A stretch of 6,722 bases of DNA from Patescibacteria group bacterium (GCA_018826025.1 JAHKAK010000106.1:1-6722); one strand, 5' to 3'; numbered from the stretch's first letter, positions 1 through 5,311 are shown. The notes: generated by a model not told the origin, from the sequence alone. Translations and numbers: made by a program.

Positions 1-65
1 TTCCGGGTCAAGCCTGCCCGCCATCGCTACGCTCAGGCGTTAGCAGGCGGGCCCGGGATGACAAC
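1..65. repeat. Palindromic repeat inside the rnhB reading frame
   Basis: An inner stem pairs GCCCGCC (16-22) with GGCGGGC (46-52). An outer stem pairs CCGGG (3-7) with CCCGG (52-56); the two share C52, so one end frays. The right end, GGGATGAC (55-62), matches the ATGAC terminus of the intergenic elements further along. Read on the minus strand the element begins GTCATCCCGGG and runs to CCCGGAA at the window edge, so its other terminus should lie just outside the window. It has no stop codon in the rnhB frame. Its relation to the other elements rests on the termini and stem plan, not on overall identity. Confidence 0.7.
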
Positions 66-540
66 TATAAATAATATTCGGGATTCAAAAAGGCTTTCCC
101 AGAAGCAACGCGAACAGTGGTATAAACTGTTAGTACGACACCCGAACATTAAGTGGGGGATCGGTTTGGTTTCGGAAAAAATCATTGACCGGATAAATAT
201 TTTGGCGGCGACTAAACTGGCGATGAAGCAAGCGCTGGCAGAATTAGCCAAAAAGGGCGTGGTGGCCGATTATCTGTTGCTGGATGGCAACTTTTTACTA
301 GAAGGTTTGTCACTTAGCCAGAAGGCCGTGGTGCGCGGGGACGCCAAAATCTGGTCCTGCGCCGCCGCTTCCATCATTGCCAAAGTCACGCGCGATAGGA
401 TGATGGTAAAGTACCATCAAAAATACCAGCAATACGGTTTTGACCGGCATAAGGGCTATGGCACCCGCGCGCATATGGCCGCGCTCAAGCAACACGGTCC
501 CTGCGCGATTCACCGAAAGAGTTTTGCGCCGTGTAGGTAG
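1..540 (+). CDS. rnhB: Ribonuclease HII, 5'-partial, with repeat-derived segment in frame
   Basis: RNase HII cuts the RNA strand of RNA-DNA hybrids and removes single ribonucleotides from DNA in the cytoplasm. Counting from the ATG at 58, the protein shows the family motif RDSKRLSQKQRE (residues 8-19), the LLLDG motif with Asp76, RGD with Asp95 (likely third and fourth metal-binding acids), AAASIIAKVTRDR (102-114) and the C-terminal block GFDRHKGYGT...HGP...HRKSF. The C-terminus is therefore complete. The N-terminal DEAGRG-type motif, which supplies the first two catalytic acids, is not in the window. The frame stays open from position 1 to the ATG at 58, so the real start is probably upstream and ATG 58 is internal. 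The 19 codons before it are encoded by a palindromic repeat, not by recognisable RNase HII sequence. Either an in-frame insertion lengthened the loop before DSK, or the gene has lost its N-terminus; the window cannot decide. Confidence 0.85.
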   Translation, partial: FRVKPARHRYAQALAGGPGMTTINNIRDSKRLSQKQREQWYKLLVRHPNIKWGIGLVSEKIIDRINILAATKLAMKQALAELAKKGVVADYLLLDGNFLLEGLSLSQKAVVRGDAKIWSCAAASIIAKVTRDRMMVKYHQKYQQYGFDRHKGYGTRAHMAALKQHGPCAIHRKSFAPCR

Positions 541-551
541 GCTAAATTTTG

Positions 552-567
552 TGATATAATACAATTA
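552..567 (+). promoter_or_regulatory. Extended -10 promoter giving a leaderless mRNA
   Basis: TGA followed by a perfect TATAAT (555-560) forms an extended -10 element. The ATG at 568 follows after seven bases, so transcription would begin at about A567/A568, on the start codon itself. No convincing -35 box is visible, which extended -10 promoters can do without. No Shine-Dalgarno sequence precedes the ATG, which agrees with leaderless translation. The site lies in the 27-base gap after rnhB and gives the downstream gene its own transcription start. Confidence 0.65.
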
Positions 568-2592
568 ATGGAGGAAAAAGTCTCTCAAATTTTTTTTTCT
601 TGGCCGAAATTGTTACGGCGAGTTTTAGTCGCACTAGTTTTTATAGCACTGGCGGTTTTTTTAATTCACAGCGCTTCAGCCATAAATCAAGATCTGGGGC
701 GGCACTTGAAGCTGGGCGAAATCATCTGGCAGACCAAAGCAGTGCCACATACCAATCTTTTTTCTTACACCAATCCTGATTGGCCGTTTATCAATCACCA
801 TTGGTTGAGTGAGGTAATTTATTATTTGCTGTCTCTGGCCATTGGAATTAAAGGGCTGATTATCTTTAACGCTTTGTTGATTTTAGCGGCGTTCGCTTTG
901 GTTTGGCGCCTGGCCTGGCGGTCAAATTATTTTATTTTTTCCATTTTGGTGGCGATATTAGGCGCCGGACTGATTTTAGAGCGCACAGATATTCGGCCCG
1001 AGTCGTTCGGATTTTTATTGCTGGCGCTATTTTTGGTTATTTTGGATAAAAATAAAGAAAAAATTTCCTGGCATTTCTGGTTGTTAGTTCCGTTGACCGC
1101 GCTTTGGGTAAATTTGCATATTTCTTTTGTTTACGGCCTAGTTTTTATCTTTTTCTTTTTCCTGGACCGTCTTTGGCAGCGCCGCCGCGCCGTCTATCTT
1201 TTGGCCAAACAAAAAAAACCGGAGAGATATATTGCGCAGGTGATGTTGCTTGGGGTATTTGTCGGTGCGGCGGCGCTGATAAATCCTAACACCTGGCGCG
1301 GGGCGTTGTATCCTTTGTATATTTTTTCCAATTATGGATATACTATCGTTGAGAACCAGTCACCGTTTTTTCTGGAAACGTTGATGTTTAATCCAACAAT
1401 CGTTTTTTTCAAAGTGGCGCTGGTCGCGTTGGCGCTGGTTTTCTTAATAAACTTGGGCCGGATAAAACTGTTTTATTTGTTAGGCGCGCTGTTTGTGGTT
1501 TTTATGTCCTGGGGCGCGATTCGAAATTTTCCGTTGTTGGGGCTGATGATTTTGCCGGTTTTAACGGAGAATTTCGTGGTGGCGCGAGAGCGTTTTGGCA
1601 AAGCTAAGCTCAGCTTTGGCCGGTATTTTGCCAAATGGGAGAAATGGCGCGGTCGCGGTTTTTTACGTCTATTGACCATTGCCATTATTTTTGTTATTCT
1701 GAGCGCGAGCATTTATGCCGTCGCGACCAACCGTTTCTACTTAAAATCAATGAAGTCCGAGCAATTCGGCTTGTTGATTCCAAGAGGAGCGGAGGCGGCG
1801 GTTGATTTTTTAAAACAAAATAAAATTCCAGGTCCGCTGTTTAATAATTTTGACATCGGCAGTTATCTGATTTGGCGGCTATATCCGGATTATCAAGTTT
1901 TCGTGGACGGGAGACCAGAAGCGTATCCCGCGCAATTTTTGCAGAGCGTCTATATTCCGATGCAGACGAATGAGGCAGTCTGGCAAAAATACGCGGACGA
2001 GGTTTATAAAATTAATCTGGTTTTTTTTGCCCACACGGACGGCACGCCTTGGGGGCAAGAATTTTTGCGCCAGATGTCTCAAAGAGAAGAGTGGAAGATG
2101 GTTTATCTGGACCCGGCAGTAGTGATCTGGGCGCGTGATAACGAAACTAATAAAACGCTTATTGTCCAAAATGTTTTGAGCCAAGATAGCACAGGCCAAT
2201 ATATAGAAAAATACTTGACCACGAATGATTTTTTTGAGGCCTTGAGGCTTGGCTCGTTTTTTCAAAATATTGGATTTAACGATTTGGCCTTGCAGTTTTT
2301 TGATCGGGCGCTAACAATAAATCAGGGTGCCAAGCAAGTTTGGTTGGTGGCTGGAACGCTCTATGTCGCGAAGAGTGAAATTAGCCAAGCTCAGTCGTAT
2401 TTTGACAAGGCGATAATGCTGGATGACCAATACGTGGACGCGTATTTACAGCTGGGCAAACTTCACTACCAGCAAGGAAATTTTTCCGAAGCGCGGCGCG
2501 CCTGGCAGAGGGTTTTGGAAATTGAGCCCAGCAACGAATCAGCCAGAGCGTATTTGGATAATATGGGGCTTATACCGTTTAAGAATAATTAA
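568..2592 (+). CDS. Polytopic membrane protein, GT-C glycosyltransferase-like, with C-terminal TPRs
   Basis: This 674-residue protein has a short basic N-terminus and then about ten or more hydrophobic segments (around 17-38, 84-116, 121-138, 147-160, 168-200, 222-240, 278-295, 300-336 and 366-386). After the first segment a loop reads QDLGRHLKLGEIIWQ (41-55), then FSYTNPDWPFINHHWLSEV (65-83). Acidic and aromatic loops of this kind are typical of GT-C enzymes, which move sugars from lipid-linked donors on the outer face of the membrane. A soluble region after residue 390 contains NNFDIGSYLIW (426-436) and VFVDGRPEAYP (444-454), seen in related TPR-tailed membrane proteins. Residues 556-656 form about three TPR units. 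The start is fixed by the -10 element seven bases upstream. Catalysis is inferred from architecture only; donor and acceptor are unknown. It stands alone, without neighbouring cell-envelope genes. Confidence 0.75.
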   Translation: MEEKVSQIFFSWPKLLRRVLVALVFIALAVFLIHSASAINQDLGRHLKLGEIIWQTKAVPHTNLFSYTNPDWPFINHHWLSEVIYYLLSLAIGIKGLIIFNALLILAAFALVWRLAWRSNYFIFSILVAILGAGLILERTDIRPESFGFLLLALFLVILDKNKEKISWHFWLLVPLTALWVNLHISFVYGLVFIFFFFLDRLWQRRRAVYLLAKQKKPERYIAQVMLLGVFVGAAALINPNTWRGALYPLYIFSNYGYTIVENQSPFFLETLMFNPTIVFFKVALVALALVFLINLGRIKLFYLLGALFVVFMSWGAIRNFPLLGLMILPVLTENFVVARERFGKAKLSFGRYFAKWEKWRGRGFLRLLTIAIIFVILSASIYAVATNRFYLKSMKSEQFGLLIPRGAEAAVDFLKQNKIPGPLFNNFDIGSYLIWRLYPDYQVFVDGRPEAYPAQFLQSVYIPMQTNEAVWQKYADEVYKINLVFFAHTDGTPWGQEFLRQMSQREEWKMVYLDPAVVIWARDNETNKTLIVQNVLSQDSTGQYIEKYLTTNDFFEALRLGSFFQNIGFNDLALQFFDRALTINQGAKQVWLVAGTLYVAKSEISQAQSYFDKAIMLDDQYVDAYLQLGKLHYQQGNFSEARRAWQRVLEIEPSNESARAYLDNMGLIPFKNN

Positions 2593-2755
2593 AAATGTAA
2601 ATCTCAAAATGTAAAATCGACGCGAAGCGTCGTCCTGAGGCCCGCCACGGCGGGCCGAAGGATCTAGATCCTTCGCTTCGCTCAGGATGACAACGGAGTT
2701 GTCATTTTATCATTTTACATTGTCATTTTTAATTTTGATTTTTGCATTTTACATT
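2587..2755. repeat. Composite palindromic element A (cloverleaf-like)
   Basis: Fills the gap before rpmF and overlaps the preceding stop codon. From outside in: AATTAAAAATG (2587-2597) pairs with CATTTTTAATT (2724-2734); AATGTAAAAT (2608-2617) pairs with ATTTTACATT (2712-2721). A hairpin CGACGC-GAA-GCGTCG (2618-2632) and another, GACAAC-GGA-GTTGTC (2689-2703), flank a core. In the core, TCCTGAG (2633-2639) pairs with CTCAGGA (2681-2687) around two hairpins: GCCCGCC/GGCGGGC (2640-2655) and the perfect 20-base palindrome CGAAGGATC/TAGATCCTTCG at 2656-2675. A T-rich right tail runs to 2755, seven bases before the rpmF start. There is no ORF in it and no terminator-like T-run after a GC stem. Confidence 0.85.
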
Positions 2756-2761
2756 AAAAAT

Positions 2762-3022
2762 ATGCCAGTACCACGACAACGGCACACCAAATCAAAACGA
2801 AACAGGCAGCGCTCCCATCAGGCATTAAAAGCTTTGGGCTTAACCAAATGTTTAAAATGCGGTCAGCCGATCTTGCCGCATCAAGTCTGCAAAAACTGTG
2901 GCACTTATAAAGGCCGGGAAGTTTTGGACGTGATGAAAAAACTCACCAAACGCGAGCAGAAAAAGCGGGCTAAAGAGCTTAAAACACAAGAAGAAAAGGC
3001 GCAGGAAGAGCATGAACACTAG
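2762..3022 (+). CDS. rpmF: Large ribosomal subunit protein bL32, zinc-ribbon type
   Basis: bL32 is a small structural protein of the 50S subunit. The 86-residue product opens MPVPRQRHTKSKRNRQR, the basic family N-terminus. It carries a four-cysteine zinc ribbon, Cys30-x2-Cys33 and Cys43-x2-Cys46, followed by GTYKGREVL (47-55). The usual length is about 57-60 residues; here a charged, Lys/Glu-rich tail of roughly 25-30 residues follows. The ATG at 2762 is chosen because the family sequence begins exactly there; any earlier start would translate the AT-rich repeat. No Shine-Dalgarno is present. TACATT (2750-2755), seven bases before the ATG, could be a weak -10 for a leaderless transcript, but it is also part of the repeat. 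The cysteine-containing form is the zinc-dependent one. Confidence 0.95.
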   Translation: MPVPRQRHTKSKRNRQRSHQALKALGLTKCLKCGQPILPHQVCKNCGTYKGREVLDVMKKLTKREQKKRAKELKTQEEKAQEEHEH

Positions 3023-3109
3023 AAGCAAAAAAACGCTAAAAAATACACGCAAAAATACACGCAAAATTTGCGTAAAATTGCGTGAGTGCTTTGCGTAAAG
3101 TTGCTTCTA
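3020..3109. repeat. Long imperfect hairpin between rpmF and nusB
   Basis: The ends TAGAAGCA (3020-3027) and TGCTTCTA (3102-3109) are exact inverted copies. Inside, the arms keep pairing in blocks (ACGC-AA, CACGCAA with TTGCGTG, and a centre CGCAAAATTTGCG), giving an imperfect stem of about 40 bp. The left terminus includes the rpmF stop codon, and the right end lies eight bases before the nusB ATG. The motif ACGCAA recurs several times in the left arm and TTGCG(T) in the right. No T-tract follows, so it does not look like an intrinsic terminator. Confidence 0.8.
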
Positions 3110-3117
3110 CGTTATTT

Positions 3118-3555
3118 ATGGCTAATCGACATCTTGCCAGATCAATCGCCATGCAATCGCTCTACGAGTGGGATTTTTGGGGCAAGGATGAAAGCAAATT
3201 AAATGAAGCGGTGGCAAAAAACATGGAGGAATTTGGGCCCGGGATGGACGGGGCGGATTTTATTTGGCGCTTGGTCAAGGGCGTGGCGGCTAATTATCCG
3301 AAATTGGATAAAATTATAGAAAAATCAGCGCCCGAGTGGCCCCTGGACCAGATTACGATTATTGACCGCAACATCCTGCGTTTGGGGCTTTATGAACTTT
3401 TATTGAGTGATCGTAACGAAGTGCCGCCAAAAGTCGCGATTAACGAAGCCATTGAATTAGCCAAAAGTTTCAGCGGCGAAAGCTCGGGTAAATTTGTGAA
3501 TGGCGTTTTGGGCACCGTCTACCGTGAAATCGGCGAGCCGAGGAAAGACGAGTAA
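3118..3555 (+). CDS. nusB: Transcription antitermination factor NusB
   Basis: NusB binds boxA RNA with NusE (S10) and helps RNA polymerase read through rRNA operons. The 145-residue product matches the usual all-helical single-domain length. It starts MANRHLARSIAMQSLYEWDF, the standard N-terminal helix with the Arg-rich RNA-binding face. The most diagnostic part is the C-terminal half: PEWPLDQITIIDRNILRLG, then VPPKVAINEAIELAKSF and the closing SGKFVNGVLGTV. The ATG at 3118 is preferred over a GTG at 3082, which would add 12 residues encoded by the hairpin. No Shine-Dalgarno or clear promoter is seen, so it may be co-transcribed from upstream. Its setting between rpmF and rnc keeps it among genes for ribosome production. 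Confidence 0.95.
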   Translation: MANRHLARSIAMQSLYEWDFWGKDESKLNEAVAKNMEEFGPGMDGADFIWRLVKGVAANYPKLDKIIEKSAPEWPLDQITIIDRNILRLGLYELLLSDRNEVPPKVAINEAIELAKSFSGESSGKFVNGVLGTVYREIGEPRKDE

Positions 3556-3560
3556 TAAAT

Positions 3561-3760
3561 AATTAAAAATTTAAATATCAAAATGTAAAATCGACACAAA
3601 GTGTCGTCCTGAGGGCAAAGCCCGAAGAATCTAGATCCTTCGCTTCGCTCAGGATGACAGCGAAGCTGTCATTTAAACATTTTACATTGCGTAAAGCAAC
3701 GTGGTTGCCACGCAACTCTACATTGTCATTTTCCATTTTGATTTTTACATTTTCCATTTT
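3561..3760. repeat. Composite palindromic element B, with nested insertion
   Basis: Second copy of the plan seen at 2587-2755, in the nusB-rnc gap. AATGTAAAAT (3582-3591) pairs with ATTTTACATT (3679-3688). Flanking hairpins are CGACAC-AAA-GTGTCG (3592-3606) and GACAGC-GAA-GCTGTC (3656-3670). The core stem TCCTGAG (3607-3613) / CTCAGGA (3648-3654) encloses GGGC-AAA-GCCC (3613-3623, sharing G3613) and a near-perfect palindrome (3623-3642) with one mismatch. The left arm is a direct copy of the other element's left arm with few changes. The T-rich right tail resumes after the insertion and reaches almost to the rnc ATG. Confidence 0.85.
3683..3724. repeat. Nested 36-bp insertion flanked by TACATT repeats
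   Basis: In the other composite element ATTTTACATT runs straight into GTCATTTTT. Here 36 extra bases (3689-3724) interrupt that junction, and TACATT occurs at both sides (3683-3688 and 3719-3724). The added DNA folds: TTGCGT (3687-3692) pairs with ACGCAA (3710-3715), and GCAAC-GTG-GTTGC (3696-3708) forms the tip. The repeat pattern looks like a target duplication around a small hairpin element, though replication slippage would leave a similar trace. Confidence 0.65.
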
Positions 3761-3763
3761 TTG

Positions 3764-4468
3764 ATGAAAGATCTATCAAAACTAGAGGATAAATTAGGTA
3801 TAATTTTTAAAGATAAAAACTTACTTCAGCAAGCCTTCGTCCATCGTTCTTTTTTGAACGAAAACCCGGATTTTGGTTTGGAGCATAATGAACGCCTGGA
3901 ATTTTTGGGGGACGCGGTACTAGAGTTGGTGGTCACGAAATATTTATACTCGAATTATCCCAACCCCGAAGGCGAATTAACCAATTGGCGGGCGGCGCTG
4001 GTTAACGCGAAAAAATTGGCGGAGATTGCCGAAGCGATAAGCTTGAATGATTTTTTGATGCTAAGCCGCGGCGAAGCTAAAGACATGGGCCGGGCGCGCC
4101 AGTATATTTTAGCCAATACCATGGAATCGTTAATTGGCGCGATTTTTCTGGATCAGGGGATAGAAGCGGCTGGCGAATTCATAGCCAAAAATATTTTAAG
4201 CCATTTGTCGGAAATTTTAAATGCTGGCGCGTATCGTGACGCTAAAAGTTTATTTCAAGAAGAGGCGCAGGATCGAGTGGGAATAACGCCAAGCTATGAA
4301 GTTTTGAAAGAGTGGGGGCCGGACCACGCCAAGCATTTCAATGTCGGTGTGTATTTAGACGATGAATTAGTGGCGGAAGGCGAAGGCATTTCCAAGCAAG
4401 ATGCCCAGCAAAAAGCGGCGGAAGCGGCGTTGACGGCAAAGGGGTGGAATGGAGGTAATGGTAAGTAA
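3764..4468 (+). CDS. rnc: Ribonuclease III
   Basis: RNase III is a dimeric endonuclease that cuts double-stranded RNA, notably rRNA precursors. The product has 234 residues, normal for a bacterial enzyme. The catalytic domain (about 5-150) has the signature NERLEFLGDAVLE (42-54) with Glu46 and Asp50 as metal-binding acids, and ILANTMESLIGAIFLDQG (115-132) with Glu121. At residue 118, where Escherichia coli has Asp114, there is Asn. A C-terminal double-stranded RNA-binding domain (about 160-230) includes DAKSLFQEEAQ, PSYEVL and the closing KQDAQQKAAEAAL. The ATG at 3764 fits the family start; an in-frame start at 3701 would translate repeat DNA. There is no Shine-Dalgarno; the leader is the T-rich tail of the composite palindrome. 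That hairpin-rich leader could be a substrate of the enzyme itself, as known for the E. coli rnc leader, but this is inference. Confidence 0.96.
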   Translation: MKDLSKLEDKLGIIFKDKNLLQQAFVHRSFLNENPDFGLEHNERLEFLGDAVLELVVTKYLYSNYPNPEGELTNWRAALVNAKKLAEIAEAISLNDFLMLSRGEAKDMGRARQYILANTMESLIGAIFLDQGIEAAGEFIAKNILSHLSEILNAGAYRDAKSLFQEEAQDRVGITPSYEVLKEWGPDHAKHFNVGVYLDDELVAEGEGISKQDAQQKAAEAALTAKGWNGGNGK

Positions 4469-4471
4469 GCA

Positions 4472-4499
4472 GTCATTCTGAACGAAGGGAAGAATCTTG
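4472..4499. repeat. Half copy of the GTCAT-type palindromic element
   Basis: Directly after the rnc stop, GTCATTCTGA (4472-4481) is followed by a GAAGGGAAGAATCTT stretch. This resembles one arm of the elements that begin GTCATCCTGA and contain GAAGGATCT. No matching right arm with a TCAGGATGAC-type end follows; AT-rich sequence takes over. It looks like a truncated or decayed copy. Confidence 0.55.
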
Positions 4500-4510
4500 T
4501 TTTTAAATGA

Positions 4511-4617
4511 TCAATTTTCAATGTTCAATTATCAATGAATTTTCAATGATTTAATTTTCAATTGATAATTTGTAAATTGATTATTGATTGAAAATTGAGA
4601 ATTGATAATTGAAAATT
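4511..4617. repeat. AT-rich long inverted repeat
   Basis: The rnc-rpsP gap (207 bases, no gene) is mostly this hairpin. TTCAATTATCAAT (4524-4536) pairs perfectly with ATTGATAATTGAA (4601-4613). AATTTTCAAT (4538-4547) pairs with ATTGAAAATT (4587-4596). The arms are built from reiterated TCAATTTT / AAAATTGA words, so several alternative pairings exist, and the central TCAATTGA (4558-4565) is itself palindromic. It contains no GC stem and has no family likeness to the GTCAT-type elements. Confidence 0.8.
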
Positions 4618-4618
4618 T

Positions 4619-4647
4619 TTGACATTTTTAACTCATTGAGCTATCTT
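4619..4647 (+). promoter_or_regulatory. Promoter of rpsP
   Basis: A perfect -35 TTGACA (4619-4624) is followed after 17 bases by TATCTT (4642-4647), a fair -10. Transcription would start near 4654 and leave about 22 bases of AT-rich leader before the rpsP ATG. It sits immediately after the AT-rich inverted repeat. Confidence 0.6.
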
Positions 4648-4675
4648 TAATCATAAATCATAAATAGCAAATTTT

Positions 4676-5125
4676 ATGCTCGTAATCCGTCTCACCAGAA
4701 TCGGCAAGAAAAATCAACCCGCGTACCGGGTTGTTTTGACCGAGAAAACAAATCCCGTGCGCGGCAAATTCATTGAAATTTTAGGTTCATATAATCCGCG
4801 CCTGAAAACTAAAACTTTGAAAGCCGAGCGTATTCAATATTGGCTGGCCAAGGGCGCGCAAACATCAGCCACCGTGCATAATCTTTTGGTGAACGAAAAA
4901 ATAATTACCGGCGCTAAAGTTAAGGCTTGGCGGCCAAAGAAAAAAACGCAGGAAGCCAGAAAAGCGAAAGAAGCGGAAGCCGTTAAGGCAGCAGAATCAC
5001 CGGCAGAAGAAAAATCCGCCTCCGTTGAAACTTCGGCGGACAAGCCCGCAGAGGAAGCAAAGGCAGAGGCGCTGGCAGAGGAAATAAAGGAAGAAAAGAC
5101 CGCGGAAGAAGTGAAAACAGAATAA
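4676..5125 (+). CDS. rpsP: Small ribosomal subunit protein bS16 with acidic tail
   Basis: bS16 helps fold the 5' domain of 16S rRNA during 30S assembly. The N-terminal 82 or so residues are classic: MLVIRLTRIGKKNQPAYRVV, then GKFIEILGSYNPR (30-42) and a segment ending LLVNEKIITGAKVKAW. The product has 149 residues, against about 80-90 for a minimal family member. The remainder is a low-complexity tail: a basic stretch (about 84-99), then an Ala/Glu/Lys-rich acidic region to the end, likely disordered. The start codon lacks a Shine-Dalgarno; a sigma70-type promoter stands about 30 bases upstream. In many bacteria rpsP is followed directly by khpA, rimM and trmD, whereas here a repeat, a terminator and two unrelated genes come in between. 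Confidence 0.95.
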   Translation: MLVIRLTRIGKKNQPAYRVVLTEKTNPVRGKFIEILGSYNPRLKTKTLKAERIQYWLAKGAQTSATVHNLLVNEKIITGAKVKAWRPKKKTQEARKAKEAEAVKAAESPAEEKSASVETSADKPAEEAKAEALAEEIKEEKTAEEVKTE

Positions 5126-5133
5126 CCTCATTG

Positions 5134-5203
5134 TGTCATCCTGATCCCGCTGTGGCGGGGGAAGGATCTATGATAGATTCTTCAGCTACGCCTCAGAATG
5201 ACA
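5134..5203. repeat. Compact GTCAT-type palindromic element D
   Basis: Inverted ends TGTCATCCTGA (5134-5144) and TCAGAATGACA (5193-5203) match at 10 of 11 positions. They enclose a GC hairpin CCCGC-TGTG-GCGGG (5146-5159) and a second hairpin, GAAGGATCTA (5161-5170) with TAGATTCTTC (5174-5183). This is the same core order as in the elements at 2587-2755 and 3561-3760, but without their flanking triloop hairpins and AT-rich arms. It follows the rpsP stop closely; no T-run follows, and the terminator lies further on. Confidence 0.8.
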
Positions 5204-5219
5204 TACTTAGATAATTATT

Positions 5220-5250
5220 AAATCCCGCCCAGCCGCGGGGTTTTATTTAT
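5220..5250 (+). terminator. Intrinsic terminator after rpsP
   Basis: CCCGC (5224-5228) pairs with GCGGG (5235-5239) over a six-base loop, extended by A-T pairs from the run of As before it, and followed by TTTTATTTAT. It would end the rpsP transcript about 100 bases after the stop codon and isolate it from the genes downstream. Confidence 0.75.
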
Positions 5251-5311
5251 AGTTGTGCCAAAATAATGCTATCGCACGAAGTTGACACAATAATGTTTAT
5301 TTTAGTGGGTC

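Noticed and set aside
1..540. rnhB as a definite pseudogene
   Set aside because: All motifs inside the window are intact and the frame is open to the edge, so loss of function cannot be claimed without the upstream sequence.
1473..2265. Antisense open frames within the membrane protein gene
   Set aside because: They have no start signals or family likeness and are explained by the codon pattern of the sense gene.
2687..2761. Upstream in-frame ATG that would lengthen L32 by 25 residues
   Set aside because: The added residues are translated repeat DNA and T-rich sequence; the family N-terminus begins exactly at 2762.
3082..3117. GTG start for nusB
   Set aside because: It lies within the right arm of the 3020-3109 hairpin, and the NusB family sequence begins at the ATG at 3118.
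2587..3760. CRISPR array
   Set aside because: There are only two large copies, 970 bases apart with genes between; no regular short repeats or spacers and no cas genes.
3701..3763. Upstream in-frame start for rnc
   Set aside because: The extra 21 residues are aromatic-rich translation of the nested insertion and T-rich tail, not RNase III sequence.
5134..5203. Palindrome after rpsP as its terminator
   Set aside because: No T-run follows its stems; the hairpin at 5220-5250 has both parts.
5282..5287. TTGACA as the -35 of the promoter for the gene at 5346
   Set aside because: No -10-like hexamer occurs at 16-18 bases; the extended -10 at 5331-5339 fits better. It may be a relic, since TTGACACAA recurs at 6398-6406 in a good promoter.
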